A model generated the notes under the pieces. The model saw nothing but the letters and a program-made list of their open reading frames with translations. It did no database searches and was not told the DNA's origin. A stretch of DNA of 64,000 nt from CAVWDI01 sp963753725 (GTDB lineage Bacteria; Chloroflexota; Anaerolineae; Anaerolineales; UBA4823): assembly GCA_963753725.1 (NCBI GenBank), contig CAVWDI010000010.1:248001-312000 (forward strand), in the 5' to 3' direction. Positions 19,631-27,434 of this stretch are shown one piece after another. Position 1 is the stretch's first letter. Each line of letters starts with the position of its first letter. Both the position numbers and the translations under genes were made by a program.

Positions 19631-20062
19631 TTGGATACTGAAAATAAGACCGGGACAATCTTGGAAGATGTAAAGGTAAATGTGAAGATAAAGCTTTCAA
19701 TAATGTGGGCAACTTTAATGTTTATATACTTATATGTCGATTTTTTTGGATTATTTCAACCGGGAGCATTGGAGACTATATTAGCGGGAAAAGTATGGGT
19801 ATTCGAAATTACTCAAACATGGGCGATGTCGGCTATGTTATTGATGACGGTTCCCAGTCTTATGGTTTTATTGTCCCTGGTATTGAAGGCTAAAGCGAAC
19901 CGCTGGTTAAACATCATTATGGGTATTTTATATATCATTGTTGCGATCGGAAGTGTAATTGGAGAGACCTGGGCATATTATATATTTGGTACGATTGTCG
20001 AATTAGTGCTTCTTTTAGTGATTATCTGGACTGCATGGAAGTGGCCTACACAGGAAGCATGA
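19631..20062 (+). CDS. DUF6326-like four-helix membrane protein
   Basis: TTG start at 19631 with AAAGGAG about 7 nt upstream. The 143-residue protein has four transmembrane helices (about residues 25-45, 65-85, 92-112, 115-135). The motif LMFIYLYVDFFGLFQPG fits the DUF6326 family as I recall it. Function unknown. Confidence 0.6.
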   Translation: MDTENKTGTILEDVKVNVKIKLSIMWATLMFIYLYVDFFGLFQPGALETILAGKVWVFEITQTWAMSAMLLMTVPSLMVLLSLVLKAKANRWLNIIMGILYIIVAIGSVIGETWAYYIFGTIVELVLLLVIIWTAWKWPTQEA

Positions 20063-20235
20063 GCCAATTCCATTATTCCGCTCGTGCTTCGTAACGGCAG
20101 GTGAACTTACCCCAAAGGGATGTTTCACCCAAAATGTGCAGTTTTATAACTTGACCTGAACTCGTATATAAAGCTCGTCAATATTGTATGCGCGAGAATT
20201 CTCCAACCTCGGAAATAGTCAAAAGGAGATAAAAA

Positions 20236-20970
20236 ATGGATACAGACAGAAAGAACGCAAGATGGGCGGGAGTATTCTACATAATTGCAACGGCAGCGCC
20301 AATTTCAACTTTTTTCTTTATAGGATTTTTAGGAGGAGGAGTTGCAGGGGAACCTATCCCGGATTATCTCGGGAATGTTTCTGCGAATGAGAGCCAAGTA
20401 ATCATAGGTATGTTCATAGAATGGATTTATGCCCTTGCGGTCCTTGGCATTATAGCAACGCTGCTCCCAATCTTGAAAAAGCATAATGAAGCTTTAGCTC
20501 TTGGGTTTTCTGGTCTCAGGTTTATAGAGGTCATTTGCAGTATTGTTGGCAGCATCGGCCTGCTAACGCTATTGACATTAAGTCAGGAATTTGTAGAAGC
20601 TGGAGCTCCAGGTTCTTCCTATTACCAAACCGTAGGCACTGTAGTTCTCGCAATACGAGATTGGGCATTTATGATTGGGTCTGGACTCGTTTGGTCTCTA
20701 TCTGCTCTGATATTGAACTATCTGTTGTATCAAAGAAAGCTTGTTCCTCGATGGTTATCAGTGTGGGGTATTCTTGGAGCCATATTGTCATTCGCAAATT
20801 ATTTCCCCGAATTTTTCGGAATTGATTCAATTGAGATTTTATTTCTTCCTATTGCCGTGCAAGAAATGGTTTTTGCGGTATGGCTGATCTTTAAAGGGTT
20901 AAACTCATCTGCAATTGTTTCCCCGTCTGCAAAAACAGAATTTAGCGAGATAAATGAGTCATCAGTATAA
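20236..20970 (+). CDS. DUF4386-like membrane protein
   Basis: A 244-residue polytopic protein beginning DRKNARWAGVFYIIATAAPI, the usual N-terminal signature of DUF4386 proteins, with six predicted helices. AAAAGGAGAT precedes the ATG. It ends 14 bp before the third MDR gene, so they are probably one transcript. Function unknown. Confidence 0.75.
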   Translation: MDTDRKNARWAGVFYIIATAAPISTFFFIGFLGGGVAGEPIPDYLGNVSANESQVIIGMFIEWIYALAVLGIIATLLPILKKHNEALALGFSGLRFIEVICSIVGSIGLLTLLTLSQEFVEAGAPGSSYYQTVGTVVLAIRDWAFMIGSGLVWSLSALILNYLLYQRKLVPRWLSVWGILGAILSFANYFPEFFGIDSIEILFLPIAVQEMVFAVWLIFKGLNSSAIVSPSAKTEFSEINESSV

Positions 20971-20984
20971 AGAAGGATATCAAA

Positions 20985-21971
20985 ATGAAAGCGATTATTT
21001 GTACAAAATACGGACCTCCGGAAGTTCTTCAGCTCCAAGAGGTAGCAAAGCCTGCTCCCAAGGAGGATGAAGTATTGATAAACGTTCATGCGACAACAGT
21101 AACAACTGGGGACGTGAGAATTCGGAGTTTTACATGGACGACACCTTGGTTCTGGCTCCCCGGGAGAATAATGTATGGTATTACTAAACCAAGAAAAAAA
21201 ATACCAGGTAATGAGCTGGCTGGGGTAATTGAATCAGTTGGGGTAGACGTCACACGATTTAGGAAGGGTGACCAGGTCTTTGGTATTGCATGGGGAACCA
21301 GCTTTCAGAGTGCGACTGCTGAGTACAAATGTTTCCCTGAAGACGGGATGATCGCAACGATACCAGCCAATATGACTTATGAGGAAGCCGCCGCCGTTCC
21401 TGTTGGGGGACTGACAGCATTACATCTTCTCAGAAAAGTAGATATTCAAAGTGGATCGAAGACCCTCATTAATGGAGCCTCCGGAAGTGTAGGCACCTTT
21501 GCAGTACAGCTTGCCAAATACTTTGGGGCAGAAGTGACCGGAGTATGCAGTACCACCAATTTAGAATTGGTGAGATCGCTTGGCGCCGATAAGGTCATTG
21601 ATTACACCAAAGAGGATTTTACCCGGAGCGGTGAGACCTACGATGTCATTTTCGACACGGTAAGCAAGACTTCCTTTTCACGCTGTGAAAGCTCGCTAAA
21701 GCAAGGGGGGGTCTTTCTTACGACTGATTGGCCTCTTCTTCAAGCGCTGTGGACTTCAAAGGTAGGTACCAAGAAAGTAATCGTTGGAATAGCAGGCCAT
21801 AATCCTGAAGACCTTTTATTCCTCAAAGAGCTTATTGTGGCAGGAAAGTTAAAATCAGTTATTGATAGATGCTATCCGTTGGAACAGACTGCCGAGGCTC
21901 ACCGGTATGTTGATAAAGGACATAAAAAGGGAAATGTCGTTATAACTTTGGAACATAGTAGCAAAACCTGA
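20985..21971 (+). CDS. MDR-family NAD(P)-dependent quinone oxidoreductase-like protein (copy 3)
   Basis: A 328-residue paralogue of the genes at 10323 and 14724, with GNELAGVIESVGVDV, nucleotide loop NGASGSVGTFAVQLAKYFGA (the Tyr before Gly is Asn here) and the C-terminal RCYPLEQTAEAHRYVDKGHKKGN. Zinc ligands are absent. The gene is 14 bp after the DUF4386 gene and 18 bp before a truncated SDR gene, which suggests an original MDR-SDR gene pair. Confidence 0.85.
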   Translation: MKAIICTKYGPPEVLQLQEVAKPAPKEDEVLINVHATTVTTGDVRIRSFTWTTPWFWLPGRIMYGITKPRKKIPGNELAGVIESVGVDVTRFRKGDQVFGIAWGTSFQSATAEYKCFPEDGMIATIPANMTYEEAAAVPVGGLTALHLLRKVDIQSGSKTLINGASGSVGTFAVQLAKYFGAEVTGVCSTTNLELVRSLGADKVIDYTKEDFTRSGETYDVIFDTVSKTSFSRCESSLKQGGVFLTTDWPLLQALWTSKVGTKKVIVGIAGHNPEDLLFLKELIVAGKLKSVIDRCYPLEQTAEAHRYVDKGHKKGNVVITLEHSSKT

Positions 21972-21989
21972 GAAAAGATGAGGAATTAA

Positions 21990-22142
21990 AATGGCGAACA
22001 AGCAGAGGATACTGATTACTGGAGCAACCAGAAACATTGGAGGAGGCGCTGCGCTCGCGCTTGCAAAACGCGGCGCTAAAGTTGTTTTGCTTGGGCGCAA
22101 GCTCGAAACATTGCAAGCCAGGGTGAATTTAAATATGTATTG
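21990..22142 (+). pseudogene. SDR N-terminal fragment, truncated
   Basis: ATG at 21990 begins 50 residues (MANKQRILITGATRNIGGGA, then ALALAKRGAKVVLLGRKLET) that match the Rossmann start of the SDR gene at 41792 at roughly 90% DNA identity by eye. Similarity stops at about 22127 and the frame closes at 22142. The catalytic part is missing. It marks the left border of the minus-strand operon. Confidence 0.75.
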
Positions 22143-22208
22143 ATCTATAGCTTGAGTATGAGCAGATTCAGAATTTACATATATGCTTCCAGTTGACATG
22201 TGAAATTT

Positions 22209-23387
22209 CTAAAACTCTACCAGGTTGCCCATTAGAGATATTACGATGTAGCTAATTATTCCGACTGCCAGAGCTGCACCCAATCCGACGAAGAATGGTT
22301 TAACTCCCAAGTTCTTAAATGTCCTGATATTTGTACTTAATCCAACACCCGCTAATGCTATAACGAGCAAATTATTTGCCCAGGTCTTTACGGTCAATAT
22401 AATAGAAGCCCACGCACTTGTATCCCATATTCCAAAGGCTGCGCCGGTCGCGTTGAGACTTGCATCGCCGATCGAGCGGATGACAGCCATTGCAAGGAAG
22501 CCAAGCACGAAAAGCGGCAGCAATTTCCAGATACCAGCCTTATTTTCTTCGCTGCCGCTTTGGGTTTTAATATTTCTAGTGTAAATATAGGCCATGAATG
22601 GGATTACAGCTACCATAAATACGTTGCGTACAAGTTTCGTGACCGTTGAGACATCCAGGGTTAAAGGTGAAGAAAACACATCAGCATACACTTTAGCAGC
22701 CCCCACTACTTGCGAGGTATCTTGAATTGATGTGCCGAGGAAAAGTCCAGCCTGAATTGGATTCCCTTGAAAGATTAAGTAAGCTACAAAGGGATAAATG
22801 AGAGTCGCCATTAATCCGAATATTGTGATAACAGCAATAGCGTAGGTGGTTTCCTGCTCTTCGGCGTCGATTGCAGGGCTGGTCGCCACGATCGCTGAAA
22901 CACCACAGATAGAAGTACCGACAGCGATTAGTACACCTAATCGCTCTGGAAGCTTGAGCCATTTGTTGAAACGGGTAGTTATGAAAATGGCAGCAATGAT
23001 GCAAATCAGCACGATTGGGATACCAATTGCCCCCAATCGGAAAACATCAAAGATGGATAAGCGAATGCCCAATAAAATAATACCCAATCGTAAAATCTTT
23101 TTTATTGCAAATGATAACCCAGGTTTCATCACGTCTGGTAACGAAATAGAAGCGCCGATCAATAAACCTAGCAGGATCGCCAGCATCACCGGCGAGACGG
23201 GTGATTTGTCAAAACCCAGAAGGTTTACGCCAATAAAATCACTAAGCCAGAAGCTGAACCAGGCCAGTAAAGAGACAACTATCACACCAGGGATTAATTT
23301 TGGAATCTCATTTATTGTTACACCAAGTAGATTCTTTTCGATCGAGCTGATCTCCCGAGTGTTTTGTTCTTGCATTTGATCGTTCAC
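22209..23387 (-). CDS. YeiH/SuyZ-type anion (sulfite/sulfate) exporter, PF03601-like
   Basis: A 392-residue membrane protein with about ten helices and the family motifs AILLGLLIGASISLPD, LGIILLGIRLS, VGTSICGVSAIVATSPAI and LFLGTSIQDTSQVVGAA. The family (UPF0324, YeiH) includes SuyZ, which from memory was proposed to export sulfur anion in a suyAB locus of Paracoccus. GTG start at 23387; no strong ribosome site. It is the last gene of the operon, but the 317-bp gap before it allows its own promoter. The inferred job is removal of sulfite produced by the SuyAB-like enzyme. Confidence 0.75.
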   Translation of the reverse strand: MNDQMQEQNTREISSIEKNLLGVTINEIPKLIPGVIVVSLLAWFSFWLSDFIGVNLLGFDKSPVSPVMLAILLGLLIGASISLPDVMKPGLSFAIKKILRLGIILLGIRLSIFDVFRLGAIGIPIVLICIIAAIFITTRFNKWLKLPERLGVLIAVGTSICGVSAIVATSPAIDAEEQETTYAIAVITIFGLMATLIYPFVAYLIFQGNPIQAGLFLGTSIQDTSQVVGAAKVYADVFSSPLTLDVSTVTKLVRNVFMVAVIPFMAYIYTRNIKTQSGSEENKAGIWKLLPLFVLGFLAMAVIRSIGDASLNATGAAFGIWDTSAWASIILTVKTWANNLLVIALAGVGLSTNIRTFKNLGVKPFFVGLGAALAVGIISYIVISLMGNLVEF

Positions 23388-23704
23388 ATTGGCTTATCCA
23401 TGTATTTTTCTTTCCCAAGGACCAATTAGCCTGGGTAGTTTATTCCTGCATAATGTTCCAATCTATAAGTAATTAAAAGTAAAATTACATACAGTTATTT
23501 ACGAACCCGAAGAACCTACAGTTGGGTGTTTTAAGATAATCAATTTGTGACCTCCAAATCATATAATATCCTTAGTTTTTGCACACAATTCAGATGATTT
23601 TCTTAACTGAACCCTGTTACGAAAATCAAATTGAACAATATGTACGCACATGCAAAAATGGGTATGGAACATAGTAATTTTATTGTTTGTCTAGGAATAG
23701 GGGA
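23388..23704. other. 317-base gap inside the operon
   Basis: A+T-rich stretch between the HAD and exporter genes on the minus strand. A TATTAT/TATATG pair occurs near 23560-23570 on the minus strand with only a weak -35. A promoter or leader specific to the exporter is possible but not shown. No gene seen. Confidence 0.4.
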
Positions 23705-24535
23705 TCAGTTAGTATGATAATTTGGAAGAAGGTCAGCAAGTTGGTGGAGGACGTAAGTCGGCTTGATTGCAGCTGAGTTGAGATCTGCTTCTTTTGTGGC
23801 GCCGCTGAGTACTAATGCGGTGTTCATTCCTGCATTTATTCCAAGTAGCACATCAGTTTCAGGGCGATCGCCGGTTATGATGCAGGATTCCGGCGGTAAT
23901 TTCACCAGACGTATTATGGCTTCCGCCATATAAGTCGAGGGTTTTCCAACGATAGCCTCCACTTTTTTATCCGTACAAGCCTCAATAGCGGCAATCATGG
24001 CTGCCGCATCAGGCTGACCTCCACCAGGAACAGGGCAAAACCGGTCGCCATTAGTAGCCAAGAAGCTGGCACCTTGACGGATGGCGTCAAAGGCAACCTG
24101 CAGCTTATGATAGTTGAAAGTCCGATCAAAACTTGCAATGACCGCGTCAACATACTGTGCTTCTTCGGTTATTTCAAATCCAGCCGAAATCAATTCCTCT
24201 AAAAGTGAAGATTCACCAACAACAAACAAGCGCGCATCGGGCATATGATTTCGAAGAAAGTCGATCATCACATAGGAGGAGTTGAGCACATCGCCCGCTG
24301 AGGTGGGTAATCCTAAACGAGTAAGTTTGGCGGCGTAATCATCCCTGCTGCATGTTGGGTTATTGGATAAAAAGAGGATTCGTTTACCCATGCTGCGAAG
24401 TGAGGAAATTGTATCGGCCACAGTGGGTAACAATACATCACCCAGGTAGATGGTGCCGTCGAGGTCGAAGATATAGGCTTCGAAGAGCTGGGTTGGTTTA
24501 TTCCGACTGCCATTGGAAGGTTGGTTTGGTCTCAT
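23705..24535 (-). CDS. HAD-IIA family phosphatase (NagD-like)
   Basis: 276 residues from the ATG at 24535. A further upstream in-frame start would overlap the preceding gene by 41 bp. Motif I is AYIFDLDGTIYLGD, motif II FLSNNPTCSRDDYAAKL, and motif IV CIITGDRPETDVLLGINAGM; the cap has the GGGQPDAAAMIAAIE and VGKPSTYMAEA segments of the NagD/phosphoglycolate-phosphatase group. It hydrolyses small phosphate monoesters. Within this operon its substrate could be a triose- or glycol-phosphate side product. It follows the LarA-like gene by 22 bp. Confidence 0.8.
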   Translation of the reverse strand: MRPNQPSNGSRNKPTQLFEAYIFDLDGTIYLGDVLLPTVADTISSLRSMGKRILFLSNNPTCSRDDYAAKLTRLGLPTSAGDVLNSSYVMIDFLRNHMPDARLFVVGESSLLEELISAGFEITEEAQYVDAVIASFDRTFNYHKLQVAFDAIRQGASFLATNGDRFCPVPGGGQPDAAAMIAAIEACTDKKVEAIVGKPSTYMAEAIIRLVKLPPESCIITGDRPETDVLLGINAGMNTALVLSGATKEADLNSAAIKPTYVLHQLADLLPNYHTN

Positions 24536-24557
24536 TTTTGGTTGAGGGTTTTTTGTG

Positions 24558-25826
24558 TTAATTCTTTTTTGCGATAATGGGAATAGTGGTATTAGCATTT
24601 GGCATTATAGCGATACGAGCTTGGGGAGATAGTCCATGAATAACATGATCTACCGCATCTTGCAAGCTCGCCACCGGTTCCAATAATAGCCGACGGACAA
24701 AATCAGGATCCATCTCAGAAACTAGCAGCACATTAACTCGTAATGCATCGCGGGCGATTTGGTATGCTTTGTGTGGTCCTACCCGGAAGCCTTCTTGATT
24801 AAAGCGTGATATCACGGCTTCATTGGAATCAAAAGCCTGAACCCAATCCTCATAATCCAAACTGCCCGAGCCTTCCATGCAGGCCGCGGTAAGAATAACT
24901 GTACCCCCATCGCGGGTGATCAGACTTGCATGGGCTAATCCTTTTTGAGCTTGGTAGACATTGATGTCTTTTGGATGTCCTCCCGGTGAGGCGATAACCA
25001 GGTCGTAGAGCGAAGGTATATAAACCTGGCAGATTGTTTTAATTAAAGGAATGCCGGTGTCCATCACGGACATTGGGTCTCCAGCGATTACATGCACAAT
25101 CTCCTTTTTATCGTTCAGTACGGCATTTAATGCCAAGTGTACACCAATCTTGCGGCCGATTTCTTCCACATCCTGCCGGGTTGGATTGTGATCAAATTGA
25201 CCTAATCTGGCATCATAGTCTGTCATCATGGAATGGTTGTGATTGATTGTGTCCCTACCAGCCAGCCCAATGGCTGAACTCTTCACTCCCCCAGAAAAGC
25301 CCTGAAATTGGTGCGGCTGAATATTGCCTACTACAATCCGCAAATCAGCGAGCATAAATTCACGGTTGATCAATACAGGCGTCCCTCGGCTCGTTTTTCC
25401 CAGATCAACTAAATTGGAGATATCATCGGTGTCGTGACAGTCTACAGGATATCGGGACAGGATGGAGGCCGGTACAACCGCTTTATAATCGTCCGGTCTC
25501 ATTTGTGGGTGGAGGCCGGTGGCAATGATTATTGTAACGGCATCTGATGACAATCCTAGACACTCCAGTTTTCGTAACAGCGGGGGCAGTAGATATCTAT
25601 GGGGAACTGGTCGAGTTTTATCATTAATAGCAATGGCTGCAGATTGAGCATTGGCAAATCTATCCCAGGTGACGTCTCCCACCATATCCTCCAATACCGC
25701 TTCCACGACGCTCAATGGGTCAGCCGCTGCCGGTGTGGGAACCATATTAATCAGTTCGGGCTTGATGCTGTCGGGGAAAGCGGCGGTTAGGTATGAACTG
25801 CCGTAAGGGATTTCAAATCGTACCAT
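24558..25826 (-). CDS. LarA-family 2-hydroxyacid racemase, candidate sulfolactate racemase
   Basis: A 422-residue lactate-racemase-domain protein. Residues that in Lactobacillus plantarum LarA hold the nickel-pincer cofactor and do proton/hydride transfer (His108, His174, Lys184, His200) have counterparts at His106 (ATGLHPQM), His172 (IQPHQFQG), Lys182 (SGGVKSSA) and His198 (NHNHSMM), all at a constant offset of two. DKTRPVP near residue 69 is also conserved. The enzyme is therefore probably active and needs NPN cofactor made by LarBCE, encoded elsewhere. It sits directly after SuyA/SuyB-like genes. Because (R)-specific sulfo-lyase needs its substrate epimerised from the (S)-sulfolactate made by sulfoglycolysis, sulfolactate racemisation is the inferred role. 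Aldonate epimerisation is the alternative. Confidence 0.8.
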   Translation of the reverse strand: MVRFEIPYGSSYLTAAFPDSIKPELINMVPTPAAADPLSVVEAVLEDMVGDVTWDRFANAQSAAIAINDKTRPVPHRYLLPPLLRKLECLGLSSDAVTIIIATGLHPQMRPDDYKAVVPASILSRYPVDCHDTDDISNLVDLGKTSRGTPVLINREFMLADLRIVVGNIQPHQFQGFSGGVKSSAIGLAGRDTINHNHSMMTDYDARLGQFDHNPTRQDVEEIGRKIGVHLALNAVLNDKKEIVHVIAGDPMSVMDTGIPLIKTICQVYIPSLYDLVIASPGGHPKDINVYQAQKGLAHASLITRDGGTVILTAACMEGSGSLDYEDWVQAFDSNEAVISRFNQEGFRVGPHKAYQIARDALRVNVLLVSEMDPDFVRRLLLEPVASLQDAVDHVIHGLSPQARIAIMPNANTTIPIIAKKN

Positions 25827-25840
25827 TATATTGAGGAGAT

Positions 25841-25879
25841 AATTAGAGATTGGTTTTTATCGGTCTCCAATCTCTAATT
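25841..25879. repeat. 13-bp perfect inverted repeat between SuyB-like and LarA-like genes
   Basis: AATTAGAGATTGG (25841-25853) pairs with CCAATCTCTAATT (25867-25879) around a 13-nt loop. The T-run that would make it a terminator lies on the plus-strand side only. On the operon strand it is an intercistronic hairpin that could adjust mRNA stability or expression between the two genes. Confidence 0.65.
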
Positions 25880-25886
25880 TTTTTCG

Positions 25887-27056
25887 CTATACACTAACTC
25901 CAATGCGATGTATTGCAAAACTGTTATCATCGCATAGCGCTTCGGATCTCGTGATCCGGCCGTTGGCCACCGCCAATACCTCGTCAAATATCACTTTCCC
26001 CCCGTCTTCAATAGACATCTCACCACGCAAAATACCGCTCACGTCCATGTCCACAGTGTCCTTCATTAATTGGTAGGATTTCGCATTACCGGTCACTTTG
26101 ATGGTTGGCATAATAGGATGTGATGAAGCGTGTCCACCGCCAGTAGAGAAGACCAGTATCTGGCATCCTGCTGCCGCCATACTGCTGATTGATTCAGCTC
26201 CATGACCTGGACCGTACATAACATATAAGCCAGAATCTTGACCTGGTGTCTCAGCGATGTCAAGATAGCCAACAATCTCTGCATTACCGCCTTTCTTTAC
26301 CGCACCCATCGATTTTTCTTCAATCGTCGTCAGACCTCCAACCATATTGTCGCCAGTCGGTTGGGAGCCGCGAATGTCCTCTCCGCTAGCAAGTGCGCGA
26401 TCTTCCAAATGCTTTACGCCCGCAATAATCTGGTCGGCAATTTCTGGAGTACGGGCGCGGCTGGTAAGCCAGTCTTCACACCCCATCCATTCCGAGCATT
26501 CTGCTAAAATACCCCGCCCTCCTTCAGAGATAATCATCTCCACGCAAATACCCGTTGCCGGATTTCCAGCCAAACCGGAGGTCGTGTCCGAAGTACCACA
26601 TTCCGTGCCGAGCAGTAAATTTGAAACTGGAACAGCTTCGCGGCGCATATCACTAAGCATGCGGGCATAATCGGCAGCATAGCGCGTCGCTTGTTCAGTG
26701 GCGTGAATCAGACCACCTTCACCACGCATATTGACCACAGCAACCGGCTTGCCAGTAGATGCAATGTCATTGGCTAAATCATCAGCCGTCATACCTTCCT
26801 CGCGGAAATGCTCAATAATAACCACCGCGCCCACATTGGCATTCCGGGCGGTACCTGCAAGAAAACGGCGCGTCATACGCAGGTCAGGCTGTACTTGACA
26901 GCGTCCCAGCGGGTGAGTTATGGGCACAGACCCATAAATAACATCCGCCACACGTTCACAAATTCGATTAGCATAGATTGTCGCAGACAAAATCAAAACA
27001 AAATTTCTCACACCTATAGAGCCGTCTGGTCGAACGTATCCAAAAAAATCAGTCAT
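25887..27056 (-). CDS. UxaA/GarD C-terminal-domain lyase, SuyB-like large subunit
   Basis: A 389-residue protein of the altronate/galactarate dehydratase C-terminal family: starts with GYVRPDGSIGVRNFVLIL, then TGKPVAVVNMRGEGG, LLGTECGTSDTTSGLAGNPA and STGGGHASSHPIMPTIKVTGN. The conserved Cys and His residues are likely Fe ligands. With the separate SAF-domain gene 22 bp upstream it forms the split arrangement typical of (2R)-3-sulfolactate sulfo-lyase SuyAB, and also of some split altronate dehydratases. The linked YeiH/SuyZ-type exporter favours sulfolactate (pyruvate plus sulfite). TAAGGAGAGT precedes the ATG. Confidence 0.7.
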   Translation of the reverse strand: MTDFFGYVRPDGSIGVRNFVLILSATIYANRICERVADVIYGSVPITHPLGRCQVQPDLRMTRRFLAGTARNANVGAVVIIEHFREEGMTADDLANDIASTGKPVAVVNMRGEGGLIHATEQATRYAADYARMLSDMRREAVPVSNLLLGTECGTSDTTSGLAGNPATGICVEMIISEGGRGILAECSEWMGCEDWLTSRARTPEIADQIIAGVKHLEDRALASGEDIRGSQPTGDNMVGGLTTIEEKSMGAVKKGGNAEIVGYLDIAETPGQDSGLYVMYGPGHGAESISSMAAAGCQILVFSTGGGHASSHPIMPTIKVTGNAKSYQLMKDTVDMDVSGILRGEMSIEDGGKVIFDEVLAVANGRITRSEALCDDNSFAIHRIGVSV

Positions 27057-27078
27057 TTTATACTCTCCTTAAATTACC

Positions 27079-27363
27079 TTAGCGCAGCAGATCGCCGCGT
27101 CCACGATTACTTTCGACATTATGAACATGTACATGGTTGCCAGGTTGGATGTCTTCCACAGCGCTGCCGATGCTCAAGCCATATTTCAACACATGTTCGC
27201 TTTTCAGAATGGTCTTTATAGCCATTTTATGCCCGTATGGAATCACATCCAAAGTTTCTATCGTCGTCCCATTAACATCCACATCCGTTTTTCTAGGTAT
27301 TTCATCTGCGACATTAGTAGCGACATTATCCCTTTCATCAATTACAAATACTCGAATGGTCAT
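27079..27363 (-). CDS. SAF-domain protein, SuyA-like small subunit
   Basis: A 94-residue SAF domain with DVIPYGHKMAIKTILKSEHVLKYGL, split here into the signature pieces YGHKMA and YGLSIGSAVEDI, ending VHVHNVES. In SuyAB and in altronate dehydratases this small domain helps close the active site. AAAGGAG lies 9 nt before the ATG. It comes directly before the large subunit and 71 bp after the aldehyde dehydrogenase gene. Confidence 0.75.
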   Translation of the reverse strand: MTIRVFVIDERDNVATNVADEIPRKTDVDVNGTTIETLDVIPYGHKMAIKTILKSEHVLKYGLSIGSAVEDIQPGNHVHVHNVESNRGRGDLLR

Positions 27364-27434
27364 TGAAATTTCTCCTTTTGTTTTCTTTTATTTTTTATTA
27401 GAGTAGCGGATCGTGAATTTCCATGGGTGGTTCA

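Noticed and set aside
21855..22199. Minus-strand frame overlapping the MDR end and SDR fragment
   Set aside because: It is the antisense of two plus-strand coding segments and shows only reversed dehydrogenase codon pattern.
25887..27363. Plain altronate dehydratase as first choice for the SAF/UxaA pair
   Set aside because: Not excluded, but no uronate isomerase or mannonate/altronate oxidoreductase is nearby, while a SuyZ-type exporter, a LarA protein and a transaldolase are. Kept as the alternative.
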